Shown here one piece after another: positions 43,261 to 52,896 of a stretch of DNA of 64,000 bases. Numbering within the stretch: the first letter of the stretch is position 1; the number at the start of each line of letters is the position of its first letter. Source of the stretch: an uncultured Coriobacteriaceae bacterium (GTDB lineage Bacteria > Actinomycetota > Coriobacteriia > Coriobacteriales > Atopobiaceae); assembly GCA_902779675.1 (NCBI GenBank), contig CACZCK010000008.1, positions 1 to 64,000 on the forward strand, given 5' to 3'. Below the pieces are notes generated by a model. It did not search any database and was not told where the DNA came from. It worked only from the letters and a program-made list of their open reading frames with translations. Position numbers and translations under genes: made by a program.

Positions 43261-44820
43261 CTACTCTTCGGGCTCCTCGACGACCTCGGCCTCAACAACC
43301 TCGGCAGCGGGTGCCTCCGCGGCCTCGACCACGGGCTCTTCGGCCGCCGGCTCCTCGACTGCGGCCTCAGCCTCGGCGGGAGCTGCTTCGGCCGCCGGCT
43401 CCTCCTGCGTCTTCTTGCCGCGGCGGCGCAGGCTCTTGAAGCGCTGTCCGAGCTCGGCCTCGAGCAGCCAGCGCTGAACCTTGCCGGTAGCCGTGCGCGG
43501 AAGCTCGTGGCCAAGCTCCACGACGTCGGCCAGGCGCTGGTCGTTCTGCCAGCCGTCCATGACGTCCTTGAGCTTGCTCATCACGGCCTCGCGAGTGTCG
43601 TCGGCCAGGTCGTCGAGCACCAGCACGGGCATGCCGCGGCGCAGGACCACCGCAATCTCGGTGGTGCCCAGCTGCTCGGCGATCTCGCGCTCGTACTCGG
43701 GCAGGAAGATCTTGGTGCCGCCCGGCAGCACTAGCGTCTCCTTCTTGCGACCCTGCAGGTGCAGGCGGCCGTTCTCGTCGAAGCTGCCCAGGTCGCCGGT
43801 GTGTAGCACGCCGTCGATCAGCACCTCGGCGGTATCGGTGGGCATCTTGTAGTAACCCTGCATCATGGCGTCGGGCGTCTGGATCAGGACCTCGCCGTCG
43901 TCGGCGATGGTGATGGTGCTGCCGGGGCACACCTCAAGCGCGTGCGGGTCGTCCTCGCCCTCGGCGCTGATGGCCACGCCCGAGCTGGTCTCGGTGAGGC
44001 CATAGCCAAAGGCCAGACGAATGCCGCGTGCCTTGACCTCGTCGAGGCGCTCCTGCGGAGCGTCGCCGGCGCCCACGAGGATAGCCTGCAGCTCGGGGTT
44101 GACCAGGTTGCGGCGCATGATGTGCTCGAGCAGGATGGGCACCACCGAGGTGGCCGTCGGATGGAAGTAGGTCCAGTCGTCAAAGACGTGGCGGCCGCCG
44201 CGCCCGAGCGCCACGGTGGCGCCGCAGAGCCACGGCCAGAGCAGGCCGCAAACGAAGCCGAAGACGTGGGCCAGCGGCAGCACGCACAGCAGCACGTCGC
44301 CGGCATCCAGCGGGAAGGTGCCGCTGCCGCCGTACGCACTGGCCATGAGGCTGGAGTCGGTCAGCGTGACGGCCTTGGAGCGCGAGGTGGTGCCGCTGGT
44401 AAAGAACAGGATCTTGCCGGCGCCGTCGGCCGCAGGTCCAGCGAGGTAGGCGTCGAGCTCGGCGGCGCGCTTCTCGTTGGCGCACCACAGCGCATCGGCG
44501 TCGACGTAGGGCAGCAGCTGGGCGAGCATCTTGTCGGGCACGGCGATGTCGAGCATGGCGACCTGCAGACCCGCGATGTTGGCAGCGAAGATCTCCACCA
44601 CGCTGGCGTAGCTGCCGTCGCACAGGATGGCCAGGCAGGTCTTGCCCGACTCGCGCAGCTCGTCGGCGCGAGCGTGCACGTCGCGGGAGAAGTCCGCCCA
44701 CGTCACGCGGTTGTAGTGGTCGTTGGCGCCGTGGAGCAGGGCGATGGCCCCGGCACGCTCCTCGGCCATATGGGTGAGGAAGTCCTCGAATCCGGCGTAC
44801 TTGACGATTTGGGTGGTCAT
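43261..44820 (-). CDS. AMP-forming acyl-CoA ligase/synthetase family protein
   Basis: 519 residues; AGGGGGAC precedes the ATG. ANL-family motifs: A3 FFTSGTTSRSKAV, A5 YGLTETSSG, A7 HTGDLG, A8 GRKKETLVLPGG and A10 ELPRTATGKVQR with its lysine. These activate a carboxylate with ATP and usually pass it to CoA. The substrate cannot be inferred. Residues about 465-519 form an unusual acidic Glu/Ala tail. A 9-base inverted repeat lies across its promoter (44865-44889). No fatty-acid gene is adjacent. Confidence 0.87.
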   Translation of the reverse strand: MTTQIVKYAGFEDFLTHMAEERAGAIALLHGANDHYNRVTWADFSRDVHARADELRESGKTCLAILCDGSYASVVEIFAANIAGLQVAMLDIAVPDKMLAQLLPYVDADALWCANEKRAAELDAYLAGPAADGAGKILFFTSGTTSRSKAVTLTDSSLMASAYGGSGTFPLDAGDVLLCVLPLAHVFGFVCGLLWPWLCGATVALGRGGRHVFDDWTYFHPTATSVVPILLEHIMRRNLVNPELQAILVGAGDAPQERLDEVKARGIRLAFGYGLTETSSGVAISAEGEDDPHALEVCPGSTITIADDGEVLIQTPDAMMQGYYKMPTDTAEVLIDGVLHTGDLGSFDENGRLHLQGRKKETLVLPGGTKIFLPEYEREIAEQLGTTEIAVVLRRGMPVLVLDDLADDTREAVMSKLKDVMDGWQNDQRLADVVELGHELPRTATGKVQRWLLEAELGQRFKSLRRRGKKTQEEPAAEAAPAEAEAAVEEPAAEEPVVEAAEAPAAEVVEAEVVEEPEE

Positions 44821-44864
44821 GGCAGGTGTCCCCCTTGCAATCTTCGCCCATACTTATGAAAAGT

Positions 44865-44889
44865 CTGACACAGGGGCCGACTGTGTCAG
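44865..44889. promoter_or_regulatory. Possible operator of the ligase gene
   Basis: CTGACACAG-GGGCCGA-CTGTGTCAG, perfect 9-base arms, 45-70 bases upstream of the minus-strand start at 44820. The position fits a repressor site. Confidence 0.4.
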
Positions 44890-45010
44890 GGCTGCGTAAG
44901 GCATGTTTTAGGTCATCGGCGGCAGTGGTTCCGCCCGCCGCGAGAAGCCGACGGCGTTGTTGCGGCATGGCGTGGATCGATGGTGGCGCGGCGTTGGACG
45001 TGCGCTTTGG

Positions 45011-45016
45011 TATAGT
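45011..45016 (+). promoter_or_regulatory. -10 of the AAA NTPase gene
   Basis: TATAGT 33 bases before the ATG at 45049. No clear -35. Confidence 0.5.
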
Positions 45017-45048
45017 TGACGCAGACGTCATGGACGAGGAGGCTTCGC

Positions 45049-45633
45049 ATGCCCAAGATCGTGATCACCGGAGGCCCGTGTGCGGGCAAAACCACCCTGA
45101 TGGGCCTTTTGGCTGCGGCGTTTGTGGGCAGGGGTCGCGAGGTCGTGCTGGTCAACGAATGCGCCACCGAGCTATTGGCCCAGGGCATCACGCCCGACAG
45201 CTGCGGCAGCGTGCTGGGCTTCCAGCGCCACGTCTTCGATCTGCAGCTCGAAAAGGAGGACCGCCTGGCGGGCATGTCGCCCGATGCGGTGGTGCTGCTC
45301 GACCGCGGGCTGATGGACAACGCCGGATACCTTCCTGACGACGAGCTCGACATGCTGCTCTCCGAGCGCGGCACGACTCGCGCCGATGCCTACGCGCGCT
45401 ACGACGCCGTGGTGCATCTGGTTACGGCCGCCATCGGGGCCGAGAAGTTCTTCTCCCACGAAACCAACGAGCATCGCCTCGAGGGTGTCGAAGAGGCCGT
45501 TCGCGTCGACGAGGCGCTGCGTGCGGGCTGGTCAGGGCACCCGAACCTGCAGGTCGTGAACAACGAGGGCACCTTTGAGGACAAGCTCAATCGCGCCATC
45601 GCGGCCGTGCTCGAGGTCGTTGGGATGGCGTAG
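45049..45633 (+). CDS. AAA/P-loop NTPase (kinase-like)
   Basis: 194 residues from ATG 45049, behind GAGGAGG. Walker A is GGPCAGKTT near residue 7; a Walker B-like VVLLDRGLMD and the lid-like VHLVTAAIGAEKFF follow. The overall shape resembles the AAA_28 family of small nucleotide- or nicotinamide-riboside-kinase-like proteins. The phosphoryl acceptor is unknown. It is flanked by unrelated metabolic genes. Confidence 0.8.
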   Translation: MPKIVITGGPCAGKTTLMGLLAAAFVGRGREVVLVNECATELLAQGITPDSCGSVLGFQRHVFDLQLEKEDRLAGMSPDAVVLLDRGLMDNAGYLPDDELDMLLSERGTTRADAYARYDAVVHLVTAAIGAEKFFSHETNEHRLEGVEEAVRVDEALRAGWSGHPNLQVVNNEGTFEDKLNRAIAAVLEVVGMA

Positions 45634-45759
45634 CCAACGCTGGCCGTGCGGCCGAACCCTTTAGCGATGGGACCTCGTCCTTGCCCGAACATACTGCAGC
45701 GCTGGCATTTGGCGGCCTGATAATGGGAGCATCGATTCCTGCGAGCGAGAGGAGCTCCC

Positions 45760-46686
45760 ATGCTGCATGAGATCACGTTTCCTTCCTCCAACGGGCGCGA
45801 CCAGGTAACGGGGTGGATCTATGTACCCGCCTGCGAGCCCACGGGCATCGTCCAGCTGATACATGGCTTTGGCGAGCATTCTCGCCGCTACTTCCACCTG
45901 ATCGTCGCCCTGATGGATGCCGGCTATATCGTGGCTGCCAACGACCACGTGGGCCATGGGGCCACAGCCATCGCCAACGACACCTGGGGCGACTGGGGCG
46001 ACGCTGGCCCGCACACCATGATGGAGGACGAGAAGCTGTTCAAGGACTGCGTCACGGCCAAGTATCCTGACCTGCCGTACTACATGTTCGGCCACTCCAT
46101 GGGCTCGATGATTGCCCGCGACTTTAGCGCCAAGTACGGCAGCGAGCTCGACGGCGTCATCTATTGCGGCACCACCGGCGTCTTTGAGTCGACGGCCGAG
46201 GCGCGCAAGATGGCCGACGACCTGGTGCAGGCCGGCAAGGCGCACGAGTCCGACCCCAACGTGACGGCGCAGCTGTTCGGCTGGATGTTTGCGCGCTGCG
46301 AGGAAGGCGCCAAGCTGGGCAACGAGTGGATCTGTCACGACCCGTGGGTGCAGAAGGACCATGCCGAGGACCCGTTCGACGCGTTCACCCATCCCACGCA
46401 CAACATCAGCATGCGCGACTTCATCGACATGATGCTGTGCATCGAGGGCACCGAGTGGGCCGAGAAGGTTCCGACCGACCTGCCCATCCTGCTCATCGCT
46501 GGCGACCAGGACCCCGTGGGCTGCTACGGCGAGGGCGTCTACCAGTGCGCCAACTGGCTGCATGCCACCGGCCATGACGTGTACACCAAGCTCTACAGCG
46601 GCTATCGCCACGAGATCCACAACTACGATGACCTCAAGTTCGAGGTCGAGACCGACATCATCGACTGGCTCACGCTGCTGGCGTAG
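45760..46686 (+). CDS. Alpha/beta hydrolase (monoacylglycerol lipase-like)
   Basis: 308 residues, GAGAGGAG before the ATG. Serine hydrolase features: IVQLIHGFGEHSRRY (oxyanion region), nucleophile Ser113 in FGHSMGSM, Asp in LLIAGDQDPVG and His in GYRHEIHNY near the C-terminus. This is the layout of Hydrolase_4 lysophospholipase/monoacylglycerol lipases. No signal peptide, so likely cytoplasmic. Confidence 0.9.
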   Translation: MLHEITFPSSNGRDQVTGWIYVPACEPTGIVQLIHGFGEHSRRYFHLIVALMDAGYIVAANDHVGHGATAIANDTWGDWGDAGPHTMMEDEKLFKDCVTAKYPDLPYYMFGHSMGSMIARDFSAKYGSELDGVIYCGTTGVFESTAEARKMADDLVQAGKAHESDPNVTAQLFGWMFARCEEGAKLGNEWICHDPWVQKDHAEDPFDAFTHPTHNISMRDFIDMMLCIEGTEWAEKVPTDLPILLIAGDQDPVGCYGEGVYQCANWLHATGHDVYTKLYSGYRHEIHNYDDLKFEVETDIIDWLTLLA

Positions 46687-46728
46687 CGAGGTGGTCGTCG
46701 GGCACTCCGACGACGATACAAACGTTTC

Positions 46729-46767
46729 GGGTCGGGTTCGCATCGCGGTGCGAGCCCGACCCCTTTT
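46729..46767 (+). terminator. Terminator after the hydrolase gene
   Basis: GGGTCGGGTTCGCA pairs with TGCGAGCCCGACCC, followed by CCTTTT. Confidence 0.8.
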
Positions 46768-46821
46768 GCGTGCTGTGATACCTTCTTGAACCATCCACTA
46801 CCGATGCAGAGAAGGATCGCC

Positions 46822-47433
46822 ATGAAGTCGCCCCTCAGTTACCAGGCCACCATGTTCGACTGCGGCAAGACGTCGTTTGTCGACGCGTTGATGTACCTGC
46901 TCGAGCGTGAGGAGATTCCGCCGCAGGTGATCGACTACGTCACGCGCGTGACGGGCGACTGCAACATCGGCGTGAACGGCTACATGCGCGGCACGTCGGG
47001 CCGCGCGCTGGCGTTTATGGCCGACTGGTGCAACGACTACCTGGTCAAGGCAGGACTTCCTATTCGTTGCCAGGCGCTGGCGGGCGATGAGGTGAGCATG
47101 CGCGACGGCGCGCCGCTCTTTGAGGGGCTGCGCTCGGGTGCCGTGGCGGTATGCGGCTGCAACATCAACGTGGACCACTACGTGGTGATGACGGGGCTCG
47201 ACGGCGATGACGTGCTGGTCTTTGACCCGTTCTACGAGCCGTGGCCGCCCCAACTCTGCACGCTGCCCGAGTCGGGCGTCGAGTGGGTGTTCGACCAGCC
47301 CTTCTCGCACAACCGCAGGGTGTCGCGGGCGGTGCTCGACGATCCGGACGCCCCCAGCTACTCGCTGTATGCCACCTGTGGCCGCGATGCGGTGCTGCTG
47401 TGGCGCATCGACGGTGTCGACGCCGAAGGCTAG
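46822..47433 (+). CDS. C39-like papain-fold protein
   Basis: 203 residues from ATG 46822 behind AGAGAAGGA. The fold has the triad spacing of C39 peptidase-like proteins: Cys14 in MFDCGKTSF, His119 in VDHYVVMTG and Asp135 in VLVFDPF. No signal peptide or transporter domain is fused, so it could be a cytoplasmic cysteine peptidase or amidase-like protein. The TetM-like gene follows within 6 bases. Confidence 0.75.
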   Translation: MKSPLSYQATMFDCGKTSFVDALMYLLEREEIPPQVIDYVTRVTGDCNIGVNGYMRGTSGRALAFMADWCNDYLVKAGLPIRCQALAGDEVSMRDGAPLFEGLRSGAVAVCGCNINVDHYVVMTGLDGDDVLVFDPFYEPWPPQLCTLPESGVEWVFDQPFSHNRRVSRAVLDDPDAPSYSLYATCGRDAVLLWRIDGVDAEG

Positions 47434-47439
47434 TCGCTC

Positions 47440-49434
47440 GTGAGGCAGCTGGTCGTGGGCATACTGGCGCACGTCGACGCTGGCAAGACCACTTTGGCAG
47501 AGGCGCTGCTCTACCAGGCGGGCGCCATCCGCGCGCTCGGCCGGGTGGACCATGGCGACGCGCACCTCGACGACGACGAGATGGAGCGCCGCCGCGGCAT
47601 CACGATCTTTGCCAACCAGGCGACGCTCGAGCATGCGGGCGCCTGCGTCACGCTGGTGGACGCTCCCGGGCACGTGGACTTCTCGGCTGAGGCCGAGCGC
47701 ACGTTGCAAGCGCTCGACTGCGCGGTGCTGGTGGTGAGCGCCACGGCTGGCGTGCAGGGACATACGCTGACCATGTGGCGCCTGCTTGAAGAGCGGGGCA
47801 TTCCGACCTTCGTCTTCGTCAACAAGATGGACGTAGCGGCCGAGGGTCGTGAGGTGCTGATCGGCCAGCTGCGAAATCGGCTGTCGGGTGGGTGCGTGCC
47901 TGTGGCGGACCTTGGAACCGATGAGGGTCTCGAGGCTGCGGCGATGACCGACGAGTCCGCTCTCGACGAGCTGCTCGAGACGGGTGCGCTGGCACCAGAT
48001 ACGCTGCGGCGGCTGGTCGCACGGCGGGCGCTCGTTCCTTGCGTATTTGGGTCCGCTTTGCATCTGCGGGGCATCGACGAGCTGCTCGACGCCCTGGTTG
48101 GGCTGACGGAGGAGCGCGCGTGGCCCGCGGAGTTTGGCGCGCGTGTGTTCAAGGTCACGCACGGCAAGCGTGGCGAGCGCGTGAGCTGGCTCAAGGTGAC
48201 GGGCGGCGTCCTGCGGGCGCGCGAGCAGCTCGAGGGCGAGCATGCAGCCAGGTGCTGGTCCGAGAAGGTCGATCAGCTGCGCGTCTGCGTGGGCACAAAG
48301 CTGGAGCCGGCTGCCGAGGTGGTGGCTGGGCAGCTGTGCGCCGTGACAGGCCTCTCGCAGGTGACGCCGGGCGATGTGCTGGGCTGCGAGCCTCGTGGCA
48401 TGGAGCCGCGTCTGGTGCCCGTGCTGGCCTATCGCGTGGAACTTGGTGACAACGACGTGCATGCGGTGCTCGCGGCGCTGCGCACCATGGCCGACGAGGA
48501 ACCCTCGCTGGGGGTTGCCTGGAACGAGCAGCTCCAGGAGGTGCGGCTACAGCTGATGGGCGAGATCCAGCTTGAGGTGGTTCGCGAGACCCTGCGCGAG
48601 CGTTTTGGCCTGCCGGTTGACTTTGGCCCGGGTGGCATCATGTACCGAGAGACCATTGATGCTCCGTCGATGGGTGTGGGGCACTTCGAGCCGCTGCGCC
48701 ACTATGCCGAGGCGCATCTGCTGCTGGAGCCGCTGCCGCGTGGCTCGGGCGTGCGCTATGGTTCTCGTTGCCCAGAGGATGACCTCGACCGCAACTGGCA
48801 GCGCCTCATCCTGACCAATGCCATGGAGCGCGACCATCTGGGCGTGCTGGTGGGTGCACCGCTCACGGACGTGCGCGTCACGCTGGTGGCCGGACGCGCG
48901 CACCCAAAGCACACCGAGGGTGGGGACTTCCGTCAGGCTACCTACCGTGCGATCCGACAGGCGCTCATGGTGGCACGCGAGAGCGGCGCCTGCGTGCTGC
49001 TTGAGCCGTGGTATCGCTTTGAGCTGGAGGTGCCGACCGACCGCGTGGGCCGCGCTCTCGCCGACCTGCAGCGTATGGGAGCTACGTTCGACGCCCCGCA
49101 GGCACGCGGAGAGATGGCTACCATCGCAGGCACCGTGCCCGTTTCGGAGATGCGCTCGCATGCGCTTGACGTGGCGGCCTACACGCGCGGCCTAGGCAGT
49201 CTGCAGTGCGAGCTTGCTGGCTACCAGCCCTGTCACGATGCGGACCGCGTGATAGACGAGGCCTCCTATGACCCCGAGGCTGACCTGCCCAACACGCCCG
49301 ACTCGGTGTTTTGCTCTCATGGGGCGGGTTACACCGTCAAGTGGCACGAGGTGCGTGCGCACATGCACGTGCCCGACGAGGGCGTGCGCCAGACGCCTTG
49401 GCGCGAGGCGGACGCAGCCTTCTTTGGTGCGTAA
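47440..49434 (+). CDS. TetM/TetO-like ribosomal-protection-type GTPase
   Basis: 664 residues from GTG 47440, with no clear ribosome site; likely coupled to the previous gene. GTPase motifs are complete: G1 AHVDAGKTT, G2 RRGITI, G3 DAPGHVDF, G4 NKMD. EF-G-like domains II-V follow (ELGDNDVHAVLAAL, GHFEPLRHYAEAHLLLEPLP). It resembles the chromosomal tetracycline-resistance-type group but the domain IV loop that reaches the drug site in TetM is not clearly conserved, so resistance cannot be claimed. Confidence 0.82.
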   Translation: MRQLVVGILAHVDAGKTTLAEALLYQAGAIRALGRVDHGDAHLDDDEMERRRGITIFANQATLEHAGACVTLVDAPGHVDFSAEAERTLQALDCAVLVVSATAGVQGHTLTMWRLLEERGIPTFVFVNKMDVAAEGREVLIGQLRNRLSGGCVPVADLGTDEGLEAAAMTDESALDELLETGALAPDTLRRLVARRALVPCVFGSALHLRGIDELLDALVGLTEERAWPAEFGARVFKVTHGKRGERVSWLKVTGGVLRAREQLEGEHAARCWSEKVDQLRVCVGTKLEPAAEVVAGQLCAVTGLSQVTPGDVLGCEPRGMEPRLVPVLAYRVELGDNDVHAVLAALRTMADEEPSLGVAWNEQLQEVRLQLMGEIQLEVVRETLRERFGLPVDFGPGGIMYRETIDAPSMGVGHFEPLRHYAEAHLLLEPLPRGSGVRYGSRCPEDDLDRNWQRLILTNAMERDHLGVLVGAPLTDVRVTLVAGRAHPKHTEGGDFRQATYRAIRQALMVARESGACVLLEPWYRFELEVPTDRVGRALADLQRMGATFDAPQARGEMATIAGTVPVSEMRSHALDVAAYTRGLGSLQCELAGYQPCHDADRVIDEASYDPEADLPNTPDSVFCSHGAGYTVKWHEVRAHMHVPDEGVRQTPWREADAAFFGA

Positions 49435-49461
49435 CCTGCGGTTTTGCGCGATTGACGGGCG

Positions 49462-51444
49462 CTAGTGCTTGCGTCGGCGGCTGCCGTTGTCCGGCCTGCT
49501 ACCGCGAGCCTCCGACGCTTCCTTGCCACCGGGTCGTGGCTTGCGGCTTTGGTGCTTGCTGCGGCCCTTGGGCTTGCCCGGTTTGCCAGGCCTGCCGCCC
49601 TTGGCGGGCTTGTCGGGCCTGACCAGGCACTTGGGGCCATAGCCTATGAGGTCCTCGCGCCCAGCCTTATGCAGGGCCTCGATCACCAACGCACGGTTCT
49701 TGGGGTTGCGGTACTGGATGAGGGCCCGCTGCATGGCCTTCTCGTGGGGGTTGGTGGGGCAGTAGACGTGCTTCATGGTGCGCGGGTCGAGCCCGGTGTA
49801 GTAGATGCAGGTGGAGACCGTCGATGGGGTGGGGTAGAAGTCGCTCACCTGCTCGGGGTTGTAGCCCAGGTCGCGGCAGAACTCGGCGAGCTCCACGGCC
49901 ACCTTCATCGTGGAGCCTGGGTGGCTGCTCATGAGGTAGGGCAGCACGTACTGCTCCTTGCCTGCCTCGCGGCTCATGCGCTCGAACTCCTTGCAGAAGC
50001 GCTGGTAGACGTCGTTGGAGGGCTTACCCATCACGCGCAGCACCTCGTCGCTCACATGCTCGGGCGCCAGGCGCAGCTGCCCGGAGGTGTGGTGCTCGGC
50101 CAGCTCGCGAATAAAGGTGTGGTCCTTGTCCAACAGGGCGTAGTCGAAGCGGATGCCGCTGCGTACGAAGACCTTCTTCACGCCGGGAAGCGCCCGCAGC
50201 TTGCGTAGCAGCTTGACGTAGCTCTTGTGCGTGACGGTGAGGTTCTTGCAGGGCTCGGGCGAGAGGCAACGCCGGCCCACGCAGGCGCCACGCGTCAACT
50301 GCTTCTGACAGGCGGGCACACGGAAGTTGGCGGTGGGGCCGCCCACATCGTGGATGTAGCCCTTGAAGTCGGGGTCCTGCGTCATGAGCTTGGCCTCGGC
50401 GATCAGGCTCTCGTCGCTGCGACTCTGGATGATGCGCCCCTGGTGGAAGTTGAGCGCGCAGAACGCGCACTCGCCCAGACAGCCGCGGTTGCTGGCGAGG
50501 CTGAACTTGATCTCGGCGATGGCGGGGATGCCGCCCGCCGCCTCGTAGCTGGGGTGATAGGCGCGTGCGTAGGGCAGCTCGTAGACGGCGTCGAACTCCT
50601 CGGTGGTGATCGGCGTAGCCGGTGGGTTCTGGATGACGTAGACCCCATGCGGGTACTCCTCCACCAGCGAGTGGCTGAGGAAGGGGTTGAGCTGACGGTA
50701 CTGCATGCCAAAGCTGCGCGCGTACTCGGTCTTGTCGGCCTGCATCTGCTCGAAGGTGGGCAGGATGACGGGCTTGTCGCAGTGGTCGTAGCTGCGTGCG
50801 CGGTAGACGGTGCCTTGGATGAAGCTCAGGTCTTGCACGGCGAGGCCGGAGTCGAGCGCCTCGGCGATCTCGACGATGGAGTGCTCGCCCATGCCATAGC
50901 TGATGATGTCGGCGCCTGAGTCCAGCAGGATGGAGCGCTTGAGGCTGTCGGACCAGTAGTCGTAGTGCGCAAGGCGACGCAAGCTGGCCTCGATGCCGCC
51001 CAGGATGATGGGTGTCCTCTTATAGGTACGGCGGATGAGGTTGCCATAGACCACGCAGGCATGGTCGGGGCGCAGGCCCATCTGGCCGCCGGGGGAGTAG
51101 TAGTCCTTTGACCTGCGGTGCTTTGCGACCGTGTAGTGGTTGACCATCGAGTCCATGTTGCCTGCCGACACCATGAAGCCCAGGCGCGGCTCGCCAAAGA
51201 CGTCGATGCTCGTCGGGTCGCGCCAGTCGGGCTGCGCGATTATGCCCACTTTGAAGCCGTGGGCCTCGAGCAGGCGCGTGATGATGGCGCAGCCAAAGGA
51301 CGGGTGGTCCACGTAGGCGTCACCGCAGACGTAGACAAAGTCCACCTGCTCCCAGCCACGACGCCTCATTTCGGCGCGCGTGGTGGGCAAAAATGCCGCG
51401 TTTCCGGAAAGTCCGTTGGCGTATGTCTTCTGCTGTTGGCTCAT
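49462..51444 (-). CDS. YgiQ-family radical SAM protein
   Basis: 660 residues from ATG 51444. An N-terminal YgiQ domain (WEQVDFVYVCGDAYVDHPSFG, GFMVSAGNMDSMVNHYT) precedes the radical SAM domain with the iron-sulfur triad RGCLGECAFC. The C-terminal region (VSDFYPTPSTVSTCIYYTGLDP) is typical of the family, and the final 50 residues are very basic. Its reaction is unknown. No ribosome site precedes the start; a -10-like CATAAT lies 6 bases upstream, as in leaderless messages. Confidence 0.92.
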   Translation of the reverse strand: MSQQQKTYANGLSGNAAFLPTTRAEMRRRGWEQVDFVYVCGDAYVDHPSFGCAIITRLLEAHGFKVGIIAQPDWRDPTSIDVFGEPRLGFMVSAGNMDSMVNHYTVAKHRRSKDYYSPGGQMGLRPDHACVVYGNLIRRTYKRTPIILGGIEASLRRLAHYDYWSDSLKRSILLDSGADIISYGMGEHSIVEIAEALDSGLAVQDLSFIQGTVYRARSYDHCDKPVILPTFEQMQADKTEYARSFGMQYRQLNPFLSHSLVEEYPHGVYVIQNPPATPITTEEFDAVYELPYARAYHPSYEAAGGIPAIAEIKFSLASNRGCLGECAFCALNFHQGRIIQSRSDESLIAEAKLMTQDPDFKGYIHDVGGPTANFRVPACQKQLTRGACVGRRCLSPEPCKNLTVTHKSYVKLLRKLRALPGVKKVFVRSGIRFDYALLDKDHTFIRELAEHHTSGQLRLAPEHVSDEVLRVMGKPSNDVYQRFCKEFERMSREAGKEQYVLPYLMSSHPGSTMKVAVELAEFCRDLGYNPEQVSDFYPTPSTVSTCIYYTGLDPRTMKHVYCPTNPHEKAMQRALIQYRNPKNRALVIEALHKAGREDLIGYGPKCLVRPDKPAKGGRPGKPGKPKGRSKHQSRKPRPGGKEASEARGSRPDNGSRRRKH

Positions 51445-51604
51445 ACGCCCATTATGGCTGATGCGCCTCCGCCGTGCGCGAGACTCTGCAACCGAGGGCC
51501 GAGAATGGAGAGCCTTGCGCGAGGTGTTGCGAGCTTGTGGCAAGTCCCCTCGTAGGCTCATGCCTGCGCTACGATGGGGCAACCACCCAGGAGAGGAGCC
51601 CGCC

Positions 51605-52885
51605 ATGACTCAGATTGCCCAAGTCGCCGCCCGCATGAAGATGGAGAGTCCCATCATGGCCGCGACGACCGTGGAGCAGCGCAACGAGGCGCTGGCCCGC
51701 ATCAAGGAGTCGCTGCTCGCCCATGCCGACGAGGTCTTTGCAGCCAATGCGCTCGATCTCGAGGCCGCCGAACGCGACGGTGTGGCTCCCGCGGTGGTCA
51801 AGCGCCTGCGCTTTGACGAGCACAAGCTCGCCGACGTGGCAGCTGGTATCGACGGGCTCATTGGCCTGCCCGATCCCGTGGGTCGCACGCTGCTGCGCCG
51901 CGAGCTCGACGAGGGCCTGGTGCTGGAGCGCGTGAGTGTGCCCATCGGCGTGATTGGCGTGATCTTCGAGGCGCGCCCGGACGCCCTCGTGCAGATCTCG
52001 ACGCTGTGCCTCAAGAGCGGCAACTGCGCCATCCTCAAGGGCGGCAGCGAGACCATGCGCACCAACAAAGCGCTGTTCGATGTCATTTACCAGGCTGCCG
52101 TGGCGGCTGGGCTGCCGGAGGCCTGCCTGTTCCAGGCCGAGGCGCGCGAGGAGATCGGTGAGCTTTTGGGCTGTTACGGCCTAGTTGACCTGCTCATCCC
52201 GCGCGGCTCCAACGCCTTTGTGCGCTACATCATGGACAACACCAAGATACCGGTGATGGGCCACGCCGACGGCATCTGCCACATCTACGTTGACAAGGCA
52301 GCCGACGTGGACCTGGCCGTGCGCGTGTGCGTGGATGCCAAGGTCCAATACACCGCCGCCTGCAATGCGGTCGAGACGCTGCTGGTAGACCGTGCCATTG
52401 CGCCGGCGTTTTTGCCTGCTGCGGTCGCGGCACTCGAGGCGGAGGGCGTGGAAGTTCGCGGCGATGCCGAGACTTGTGCCATCGTTGATGTGAAGCCTGC
52501 CACCGACGAGGACTGGGACACCGAGTACCTGGCACTGGTGGTCTCCATCAAGCTGGTGGACGGCGTGGGCGAGGCGGTCGAGCACATCAACCGCCATGGG
52601 TCGCATCACACCGACGCCATCATGACCGAGGACTCCGAGGCAGCCGAGACCTTCATGCGCCTGGTGGACTCCGCCGGCGTGTACCAGAACTGCTCCACGC
52701 GCTTTGCCGACGGCTTCCGCTACGGCTTTGGCGCCGAGGTGGGCATTAGCACCAGTAAGCTGCACGCACGCGGTCCGGTGGGGCTCGAGGGGCTGGTCAC
52801 CTACAAGTACAAGCTGTACGGCTCGGGCCAGATCGTGGGCGACTACGCCACGGGCAAGTCGAGCTTCCACTTTCGTGAGCTGTAA
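51605..52885 (+). CDS. proA: Gamma-glutamyl phosphate reductase
   Basis: 426 residues from ATG 51605, behind GAGAGGAG. ProA reduces gamma-glutamyl phosphate to glutamate semialdehyde in proline synthesis. Visible: GVIGVIFEARPDA, LKGGSETMRTN, LIPRGSNAFVRYI, catalytic Cys in YTAACNAVETLLV and the closing FGAEVGISTSKLHARGP. proB is not in the window, so the partner kinase must lie elsewhere. Confidence 0.97.
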   Translation: MTQIAQVAARMKMESPIMAATTVEQRNEALARIKESLLAHADEVFAANALDLEAAERDGVAPAVVKRLRFDEHKLADVAAGIDGLIGLPDPVGRTLLRRELDEGLVLERVSVPIGVIGVIFEARPDALVQISTLCLKSGNCAILKGGSETMRTNKALFDVIYQAAVAAGLPEACLFQAEAREEIGELLGCYGLVDLLIPRGSNAFVRYIMDNTKIPVMGHADGICHIYVDKAADVDLAVRVCVDAKVQYTAACNAVETLLVDRAIAPAFLPAAVAALEAEGVEVRGDAETCAIVDVKPATDEDWDTEYLALVVSIKLVDGVGEAVEHINRHGSHHTDAIMTEDSEAAETFMRLVDSAGVYQNCSTRFADGFRYGFGAEVGISTSKLHARGPVGLEGLVTYKYKLYGSGQIVGDYATGKSSFHFREL

Positions 52886-52896
52886 GCTCCGAACGG

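Noticed and set aside
47440-49434. Calling tetracycline resistance
   Set aside because: Only family resemblance; the drug-site loop is not recognisable.
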